A DNA stretch of 64,000 nt from Lepidonotus clava (Eukaryota; Annelida; Polychaeta; Phyllodocida; Polynoidae), in contig OW387149.1 in assembly GCA_936440205.1 (NCBI GenBank), forward strand, positions 6,034,114 through 6,098,113. Reading direction: 5' to 3'. A program made the position numbers and the translations under genes. Below, one piece after another: positions 54,976 through 64,000 of this stretch (within the stretch, counting starts at the first letter, position 1; the number at the start of each line of letters is the position of its first letter). The notes below the pieces were generated by a model. That model did no database searches and was not told the DNA's origin. It was given only the letters and a program-made list of their open reading frames with translations.

Positions 54976-56862
54976 TTTCAATACCATTCTCTATATCAAG
55001 TTTAATATAAACTGGGGCTGGCCTATACTAAAGCACTGCCAGTTAACTTCGTCCCCTTATTTGAGGCGCTTAGACACTTCGCAAAACCAAACCGAAGCCA
55101 GCGTTTCGAAGCCCAGGCCAAGGCAAATTTTTCCAGCTATTTACTTGGAATGCTGGGATAGCCCAAGCCCTTCAAAAACGGCCCCCAAGGTCGGCGGTCT
55201 GTTAAAAAGGGGGCTTTCGTTAGATTCAAAACGGCCCGTCACGGATTTGGACGGGAATAGGCTCAAAATGACCGCCAAGGTGTGGGGAATCATGTGTTAA
55301 AATTTGAAGTTTCAATTCCAACATTTAGTTTTGATTCAATACCATTCTCTATATGAAGTTTAATATAAACTGGGGCTGGCCTATGCTACAGCACTGCCAG
55401 TTAACTTCGTCCCCTTATTTGAGGCGCTTAGACACGTCGCACGAACAAACCGAAGCCAGCGTTTCGAAGCCCAGGCCAAGGCGAATTTTTCCAGCTATTT
55501 ACTTGGAATGCTGGGATAGCCCAAGCCCTTCAAAAACGGCCCCCAAGGTCGGCGGCCTGTTAAAAAGGGGGCTTTCGTTAGATTCAAAACGGCCCGTCAC
55601 GGATTTGGACGGGAATAGGCTCAAAATGACCGCCAAGGTGTGGGGAATCATGTGTTAAAATTTGAAGTTTCAATTCCAACATTTAGTTTTGATTCAATAC
55701 CATTCTCTATATGAAGTTTAATATAAACTGGGGCTGGCCTATGCTACAGCACTGCCAGTTAACTTCGTCCCCTTATTTGAGGCGCTTAGACACGTCGCAC
55801 GAACAAACCGAAGCCAGCGTTTCGAAGCCCAGGCCAAGGCAAATTTTTCCAGCTATTTACTTGGAATGCTGGGATAGCCCAAGCCCTTCAAAAACGGCCC
55901 CCAAGGTCGGCGGCCTGTTAAAAAGGGGGCTTTCGTTAGATTCAAAACGGCCCGTCACGGATTTGGACGGGAATAGGCTCAAAATGACCGCCAAGGTGTG
56001 GGGAATCATGTGTTAAAATTTGAAGTTTCAATTCCAACATTTAGTTTTGATTCAATACCATTCTCTATATGAAGTTTAATATAAACTGGGGCTGGCCTAT
56101 GCTACAGCACTGCCAGTTAACTTCGTCCCCTTATTTGAGGCGCTTAGACACGTCGCACGAACAAACCGAAGCCAGCGTTTCGAAGCCCAGGCCAAGGCGA
56201 ATTTTTCCAGCTATTTACTTGGAATGCTGGGATAGCCCAAGCCCTTCAAAAACGGCCCCCAAGGTCGGCGGCCTGTTAAAAAGGGGGCTTTCGTTAGATT
56301 CAAAACGGCCCGTCACGGATTTGGACGGGAATAGGCTCAAAATGACCGCCAAGGTGTGGGGAATCATGTGTGAAAATTTGAAGTTTCAATTCCAACATTT
56401 AGTTTTGATTCAATACCATTCTCTATATGAAGTTTAATATAAACTGGGGCTGGCCTATGCTACAGCACTGCCAGTTAACTTCGTCCCCTTATTTGAGGCG
56501 CTTAGACACGTCGCACGAACAAACCGAAGCCAGCGTTTCGAAGCCCAGGCCAAGGCGAATTTTTCCAGCTATTTACTTGGAATGCTGGGATAGCCCAAGC
56601 CCTTCAAAAACGGCCCCCAAGGTCGGCGGCCTGTTAAAAAGGGGGCTTTCGTTAGATTCAAAACGGCCCGTCACGGATTTGGACGGGAATAGGCTCAAAA
56701 TGACCGCCAAGGTGTGGGGAATCATGTGTTAAAATTTGAAGTTTCAATTCCAACATTTAGTTTTGATTCAATACCATTCTCTATATGAAGTTTAATATAA
56801 ACTGGGGCTGGCCTATGCTACAGCACTGCCAGTTAACTTCGTCCCCTTATTTGAGGCGCTTA
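54976..56862 (+). repeat. 358-bp satellite, about 5.3 copies
   Basis: Unit phases repeat at 54995, 55353, 55711, 56069, 56427 and 56785. The first unit is the most diverged; the last four differ by only a few bases. Each unit keeps a 101-codon frame open (for example 55353-55658), but 358 is not divisible by three, so the frame closes in each copy. The array gives way to the 387-bp satellite inside a unit, after gaggcgcttaga. Confidence 0.97.
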
Positions 56863-59800
56863 GATGCAGCAGTGCGCACCCCCTTCTGGTGTCACGCCGA
56901 ACTAGTTTGGTTCGTGCCATGCACACACCGTCGTTGTCGTCGTGTTTTGTTTCTGTAAGAACCTGGGGCCATAGGACCAGCCAGTCGGTACCTTTTTTCC
57001 AGTACAACTTTCTTAAGTACAAAGCGTCCTATCATTACTAGAACTGTTGCCGTCGTGTTTTGTTTCTGTAAGAACCTGGGGCCATAGGACCAGCCAGTCG
57101 GTAACTTTTTTCAAGTACAACTTTCTTATGTACAAAGCGTCCTGTCATTACTAGACCCACTGGTGACCACCCGCTGTGTAACACCCACTGCGCCCTTATA
57201 TATCCACCGTTTTCCTGCTGCAGACGGGAAAGGTGTCTAACCAAGAAGTCAGAAATGTCATGCAGCAGTGCGCACCCCCTTCTGGTGTCACGCCGAACTA
57301 GTTTGGTTCGTGCCATGCACACACCGTCGTGTTTTGTTTCTGTAAGAACCTGGGGCCATAGGACCAGCCAGTCGGTACCTTTTTTCCAGTACAACTTTCT
57401 TAAGTACAAAGCGTCCTATCATTACTAGAACTGTTGCCGTCGTGTTTTGTTTCTGTAAGAACCTGGGGCCATAGGACCAGCCAGTCGGTAACTTTTTTCA
57501 AGTACAACTTTCTTATGTACGAAGCGTCCTGTCATTACTAGACCCACTGGTGACCACCCGCTGTGTAACACCCACTGCGCCCTTATATATCCACCGTTTT
57601 CCTGCTGCAGACGGGAAAGGTGTCTAACCAAGAAGTCAGAAATGTCATGCAGCAGTGCGCACCCCCTTCTGGTGTCACGCCGAACTAGTTTGGTTCGTGC
57701 CATGCACACACCGTCGTGTTTTGTTTCTGTAAGAACCTGGGGCCATAGGACCAGCCAGTCGGTACCTTTTTTCCAGTACAACTTTCTTAAGTACAAAGCG
57801 TCCTATCATTACTAGAACTGTTGCCGTCGTGTTTTGTTTCTGTAAGAACCTGGGGCCATAGGACCAGCCAGTCGGTAACTTTTTTCAAGTACAACTTTCT
57901 TATGTACAAAGCGTCCTGTCATTACTAGACCCACTGGTGACCACCCGCTGTGTAACACCCACTGCGCCCTTATATATCCACCATTTTCCTGCTGCAGACG
58001 GGAAAGGTGTCTAACCAAGAAGTCAGAAATGTCATGCAGCAGTGCGCACCCCCTTCTGGTGTCACGCCGAACTAGTTTGGTTCGTGCCATGCACACACCG
58101 TCGTGTTTTGTTTCTGTAAGAACCTGGGGCCATAGGACCAGCCAGTCGGTACCTTTTTCCCAGTACAACTTTCTTAAGTACAAAGCGTCCTATCATTACT
58201 AGAACTGTTGCCGTCGTGTTTTGTTTCTGTAAGAACCTGGGGCCATAGGACCAGCCAGTCGGTAACTTTTTTCAAGTACAACTTTCTTATGTACAAAGCG
58301 TCCTGTCATTACTAGACCCACTGGTGACCACCCGCTGTGTAACACCCACTGCGCCCTTATATATCCACCGTTTTCCTGCTGCAGACGGGAAAGGTGTCTA
58401 ACCAAGAAGTCAGAAATGTCATGCAGCAGTGCGCACCCCCTTCTGGTGTCACGCCGAACTAGTTTGGTTCGTGCCATGCACACACCGTCGTGTTTTGTTT
58501 CTGTAAGAACCTGGGGCCATAGGACCAGCCAGTCGGTACCTTTTTTCCAGTACAACTTTCTTAAGTACAAAGCGTCCTATCATTACTAGAACTGTTGCCG
58601 TCGTGTTTTGTTTCTGTAAGAACCTGGGGCCATAGGACCAGCCAGTCGGTAACTTTTTTCAAGTACAACTTTCTTATGTACAAAGCGTCCTGTCATTACT
58701 AGACCCACTGGTGACCACCCGCTGTGTAACACCCACTGCGCCCTTATATATCCACCGTTTTCCTGCTGCAGACGGGAAAGGTGTCTAACCAAGAAGTCAG
58801 AAATGTCATGCAGCAGTGCGCACCCCCTTCTGGTGTCACGCCGAACTAGTTTGGTTCGTGCCATGCACACACCGTCGTGTTTTGTTTCTGTAAGAACCTG
58901 GGGCCATAGGACCAGCCAGTCGGTACCTTTTTCCCAGTACAACTTTCTTAAGTACAAAGCGTCCTATCATTACTAGAACTGTTGCCGTCGTGTTTTGTTT
59001 CTGTAAGAACCTGGGGCCATAGGACCAGCCAGTCGGTAACTTTTTTCAAGTACAACTTTCTTATGTACAAAGCGTCCTGTCATTACTAGACCCACTGGTG
59101 ACCACCCGCTGTGCAACACCCACTGCGCCCTTATATATCCACCGTTTTCCTGCTGCAGACGGGAAAGGTGTCTAACCAAGAAGTCAGAAATGTCATGCAG
59201 CAGTGCGCACCCCCTTCTGGTGTCACGCCGAACTAGTTTGGTTCGTGCCATGCACACACCGTCGTGTTTTGTTTCTGTAAGAACCTGGGGCCATAGGACC
59301 AGCCAGTCGGTACCTTTTTTCCAGTACAACTTTCTTAAGTACAAAGCGTCCTATCATTACTAGAACTGTTGCCGTCGTGTTTTGTTTCTGTAAGAACCTG
59401 GGGCCATAGGACCAGCCAGTCGGTAACTTTTTTCAAGTACAACTTTCTTATGTACAAAGCGTCCTGTCATTACTAGACCCACTGATGACCACCCGCTGTG
59501 TAACACCCACTGCGCTCTTATATATCCACCGTTTTCCTGCTGCAGACGGGAAAGGTGTCTAACCAAGAAGTCAGAAATGTCATGCAGCAGTGCGCACCCC
59601 CTTCTGGTGTCACGCCGAACTAGTTTGGTTCGTGCCATGCACACACCGTCGTGTTTTGTTTCTGTAAGAACCTGGGGCCATAGGACCAGCCAGTCGGTAC
59701 CTTTTTCCCAGTACAACTTTCTTAAGTACAAAGCGTCCTATCATTACTAGAACTGTTGCCGTCGTGTTTTGTTTCTGTAAGAACCTGGGGCCATAGGACC

Positions 59801-62800
59801 AGCCAGTCGGTAACTTTTTTCAAGTACAACTTTCTTATGTACAAAGCGTCCTGTCATTACTAGACCCACTGGTGACCACCCGCTGTGTAACACCCACTGC
59901 GCCCTTATATATCCACCGTTTTCCTGCTGCAGACGGGAAAGGTGTCTAACCAAGAAGTCAGAAATGTCATGCAGCAGTGCGCACCCCCTTCTGGTGTCAC
60001 GCCGAACTAGTTTGGTTCGTGCCATGCACACACCGTCGTGTTTTGTTTCTGTAAGAACCTGGGGCCATAGGACCAGCCAGTCGGTACCTTTTTCCCAGTA
60101 CAACTTTCTTAAGTACAAAGCGTCCTATCATTACTAGAACTGTTGCCGTCGTGTTTTGTTTCTGTAAGAACCTGGGGCCATAGGACCAGCCAGTCGGTAA
60201 CTTTTTTCAAGTACAACTTTCTTATGTACAAAGCGTCCTGTCATTACTAGACCCACTGGTGACCACCCGCTGTGTAACACCCACTGCGCCCTTATATATC
60301 CACCGTTTTCCTGCTGCAGACGGGAAAGGTGTCTAACCAAGAAGTCAGAAATGTCATGCAGCAGTGCGCACCCCCTTCTGGTGTCACGCCGAACTAGTTT
60401 GGTTCGTGCCATGCACACACCGTCGTGTTTTGTTTCTGTAAGAACCTGGGGCCATAGGACCAGCCAGTCGGTACCTTTTTTCCAGTACAACTTTCTTAAG
60501 TACAAAGCGTCCTATCATTACTAGAACTGTTGCCGTCGTGTTTTGTTTCTGTAAGAACCTGGGGCCATAGGACCAGCCAGTCGGTAACTTTTTTCAAGTA
60601 CAACTTTCTTATGTACAAAGCGTCCTGTCATTACTAGACCCACTGGTGACCACCCGCTGTGTAACACCCACTGCGCCCTTATATATCCACCGTTTTCCTG
60701 CTGCAGACGGGAAAGGTGTCTAACCAAGAAGTCAGAAATGTCATGCAGCAGTGCGCACCCCCTTCTGGTGTCACGCCGAACTAGTTTGGTTCGTGCCATG
60801 CACACACCGTCGTGTTTTGTTTCTGTAAGAACCTGGGGCCATAGGACCAGCCAGTCGGTACCTTTTTCCCAGTACAACTTTCTTAAGTACAAAGCGTCCT
60901 ATCATTACTAGAACTGTTGCCGTCGTGTTTTGTTTCTGTAAGAACCTGGGGCCATAGGACCAGCCAGTCGGTAACTTTTTTCAAGTACAACTTTCTTATG
61001 TACAAAGCGTCCTGTCATTACTAGACCCACTGGTGACCACCCGCTGTGCAACACCCACTGCGCCCTTATATATCCACCGTTTTCCTGCTGCAGACGGGAA
61101 AGGTGTCTAACCAAGAAGTCAGAAATGTCATGCAGCAGTGCGCACCCCCTTCTGGTGTCACGCCGAACTAGTTTGGTTCGTGCCATGCACACACCGTCGT
61201 GTTTTGTTTCTGTAAGAACCTGGGGCCATAGGACCAGCCAGTCGGTACCTTTTTTCCAGTACAACTTTCTTAAGTACAAAGCGTCCTATCATTACTAGAA
61301 CTGTTGCCGTCGTGTTTTGTTTCTGTAAGAACCTGGGGCCATAGGACCAGCCAGTCGGTAACTTTTTTCAAGTACAACTTTCTTATGTACAAAGCGTCCT
61401 GTCATTACTAGACCCACTGATGACCACCCGCTGTGTAACACCCACTGCGCTCTTATATATCCACCGTTTTCCTGCTGCAGACGGGAAAGGTGTCTAACCA
61501 AGAAGTCAGAAATGTCATGCAGCAGTGCGCACCCCCTTCTGGTGTCACGCCGAACTAGTTTGGTTCGTGCCATGCACACACCGTCGTGTTTTGTTTCTGT
61601 AAGAACCTGGGGCCATAGGACCAGCCAGTCGGTACCTTTTTCCCAGTACAACTTTCTTAAGTACAAAGCGTCCTATCATTACTAGAACTGTTGCCGTCGT
61701 GTTTTGTTTCTGTAAGAACCTGGGGCCATAGGACCAGCCAGTCGGTAACTTTTTTCAAGTACAACTTTCTTATGTACAAAGCGTCCTGTCATTACTAGAC
61801 CCACTGGTGACCACCCGCTGTGTAACACCCACTGCGCCCTTATATATCCACCGTTTTCCTGCTGCAGACGGGAAAGGTGTCTAACCAAGAAGTCAGAAAT
61901 GTCATGCAGCAGTGCGCACCCCCTTCTGGTGTCACGCCGAACTAGTTTGGTTCGTGCCATGCACACACCGTCGTGTTTTGTTTCTGTAAGAACCTGGGGC
62001 CATAGGACCAGCCAGTCGGTACCTTTTTCCCAGTACAACTTTCTTAAGTACAAAGCGTCCTATCATTACTAGAACTGTTGCCGTCGTGTTTTGTTTCTGT
62101 AAGAACCTGGGGCCATAGGACCAGCCAGTCGGTAACTTTTTTCAAGTACAACTTTCTTATGTACAAAGCGTCCTGTCATTACTAGACCCACTGGTGACCA
62201 CCCGCTGTGTAACACCCACTGCGCCCTTATATATCCACCGTTTTCCTGCTGCAGACGGGAAAGGTGTCTAACCAAGAAGTCAGAAATGTCATGCAGCAGT
62301 GCGCACCCCCTTCTGGTGTCACGCCGAACTAGTTTGGTTCGTGCCATGCACACACCGTCGTGTTTTGTTTCTGTAAGAACCTGGGGCCATAGGACCAGCC
62401 AGTCGGTACCTTTTTCCCAGTACAACTTTCTTAAGTACAAAGCGTCCTATCATTACTAGAACTGTTGCCGTCGTGTTTTGTTTCTGTAAGAACCTGGGGC
62501 CATAGGACCAGCCAGTCGGTACCTTTTTTCCAGTACAACTTTCTTAAGTACAAAGCGTCCTATCATTACTAGAACTGTTGCCGTCGTGTTTTGTTTCTGT
62601 AAGAACCTGGGGCCATAGGACCAGCCAGTCGGTAACTTTTTTCAAGTACAACTTTCTTATGTACAAAGCGTCCTGTCATTACTAGACCCACTGGTGACCA
62701 CCCGCTGTGTAACACCCACTGCGCCCTTATATATCCACCGTTTTCCTGCTGCAGACGGGAAAGGTGTCTAACCAAGAAGTCAGAAATGTCATGCAGCAGT

Positions 62801-64000
62801 GCGCACCCCCTTCTGGTGTCACGCCGAACTAGTTTGGTTCGTGCCATGCACACACCGTCGTGTTTTGTTTCTGTAAGAACCTGGGGCCATAGGACCAGCC
62901 AGTCGGTACCTTTTTCCCAGTACAACTTTCTTAAGTACAAAGCGTCCTATCATTACTAGAACTGTTGCCGTCGTGTTTTGTTTCCGTAAGAACCTGGGGC
63001 CATAGGACCAGCCAGTCGGTAACTTTTTTCAAGTACAACTTTCTTAAGTACAAAGCGTCCTATCATTACTAGAACTGTTGCCGTCGTGTTTTGTTTCTGT
63101 AAGAACCTGGGGCCATAGGACCAGCCAGTCGGTAACTTTTTTCAAGTACAACTTTCTTATGTACAAAGCGTCCTGTCATTACTAGACCCACTGGTGACCA
63201 CCCGCTGTGTAACACCCACTGCGCCCTTATATATCCACCGTTTTCCTGCTGCAGACGGGAAAGGTGTCTAACCAAGAAGTCAGAAATGTCATGCAGCAGT
63301 GCGCACCCCCTTCTGGTGTCACGCCGAACTAGTTTGGTTCGTGCCATGCACACACCGTCGTGTTTTGTTTCTGTAAGAACCTGGGGCCATAGGACCAGCC
63401 AGTCGGTACCTTTTTCCCAGTACAACTTTCTTAAGTACAAAGCGTCCTATCATTACTAGAACTGTTGCCGTCGTGTTTTGTTTCTGTAAGAACCTGGGGC
63501 CATAGGACCAGCCAGTCGGTAACTTTTTTCAAGTACAACTTTCTTATGTACAAAGCGTCCTGTCATTACTAGACCCACTGGTGACCACCCGCTGTGTAAC
63601 ACCCACTGCGCCCTTATATATCCACCGTTTTCCTGCTGCAGACGGGAAAGGTGTCTAACCAAGAAGTCAGAAATGTCATGCAGCAGTGCGCACCCCCTTC
63701 TGGTGTCACGCCGAACTAGTTTGGTTCGTGCCATGCACACACCGTCGTGTTTTGTTTCTGTAAGAACCTGGGGCCATAGGACCAGCCAGTCGGTACCTTT
63801 TTCCCAGTACAACTTTCTTAAGTACAAAGCGTCCTATCATTACTAGAACTGTTGCCGTCGTGTTTTGTTTCTGTAAGAACCTGGGGCCATAGGACCAGCC
63901 AGTCGGTAACTTTTTTCAAGTACAACTTTCTTATGTACAAAGCGTCCTGTCATTACTAGACCCACTGGTGACCACCCGCTGTGTAACACCCACTGCGCCC
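56863..64000 (+). repeat. 387-bp satellite, about 18 copies, continues past the window
   Basis: Units recur every 387 bp from 57038. Each contains two related sub-blocks of about 113-120 bp that start near gccgtcgtgttttgtttctg. At 62455-62567 and about 62955-63067 an extra 113-bp sub-block is inserted, making 500-bp units. Copies differ by single bases only. The 123-codon minus-strand frame in each copy reflects sequence uniformity; no protein family is recognised. Confidence 0.97.
58586..62455 (+). repeat. Five-unit higher-order repeat (1935 bp) within the 387-bp array
   Basis: Two private variants recur exactly 1935 bp apart: gctgtgcaacaccc at about 59110 and 61045, and actgatgaccacc with gcgctctta at about 59483 and 61418. 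The order of tttttcccag and ttttttccag variants also repeats over this interval, so a block of five units was duplicated as a whole. Confidence 0.85.

Noticed and set aside
54768-55010. An 80-codon + strand frame across the LINE-satellite border
   Set aside because: It is mostly antisense to the NADAR frame. A 5' inversion of the LINE is conceivable but not shown by the sequence alone.
56863-64000. Array of identical 123-codon minus-strand proteins
   Set aside because: The frame is the same in each copy because the satellite units are nearly identical. There is no recognisable domain and no promoter or start context that differs from the repeat.

Overview
The window is animal nuclear DNA. 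It holds a multi-exon gene with GC-rich exons, AT-rich introns and GT-AG borders, and it is dense in minisatellites, LINEs, LTR elements, a Ngaro-type tyrosine-recombinase retroelement and long satellite arrays. There are no bacterial-style operons. This mix suits a marine invertebrate (lancelet, mollusc or similar). I cannot name the species.

Region 1 (1-14.2 kb): a minisatellite, then 13 exons on the + strand that read as about 665 residues of an animal lipoxygenase (PLAT domain plus catalytic domain). Only the start of the PLAT domain lies outside the window. By alignment from memory to human 5-lipoxygenase, one of the five iron ligands is kept, so it looks like a lipoxygenase pseudoenzyme with a well preserved fold. 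Its introns carry 25-bp, 12-bp and 15-bp minisatellites, and an 11-copy 68-bp array that duplicates an exon end with its splice donor.

Region 2 (14.2-33 kb): no host gene recognised. It holds a tRNA-derived SINE, two small hAT-like MITEs with 5-bp target duplications, LINE fragments, a Ngaro element (21479-25864, minus strand) with complete split direct repeats, LTR copies in minus orientation, 17-bp and 20-bp minisatellites, a 603-bp tandem duplication, a 514-bp MITE, and a first, diverged copy of the composite satellite seen again at the right end.

Region 3 (32.8-55.0 kb): a CR1/L2-like LINE on the minus strand whose first part encodes an unusual pair, a NADAR (YbiA-like) domain and an SGNH hydrolase, followed by APE endonuclease and reverse transcriptase. 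It is split by an old Ty3/gypsy, errantivirus-like element with gag, pol and an env region (34174-about 49738), and by a separate solo LTR of the same family (50150-51330) with its own 4-bp target duplication. Between pol and env that element carries a 623-codon frame on the opposite strand.

Region 4 (55.0-64.0 kb): about 5.3 copies of a 358-bp satellite, then about 18 copies of a 387-bp satellite that runs off the window. The 387-bp array has a five-unit higher-order repeat. The same two satellites meet at the same junction in a diverged copy at 31.7-32.8 kb, so they form one composite repeat family.
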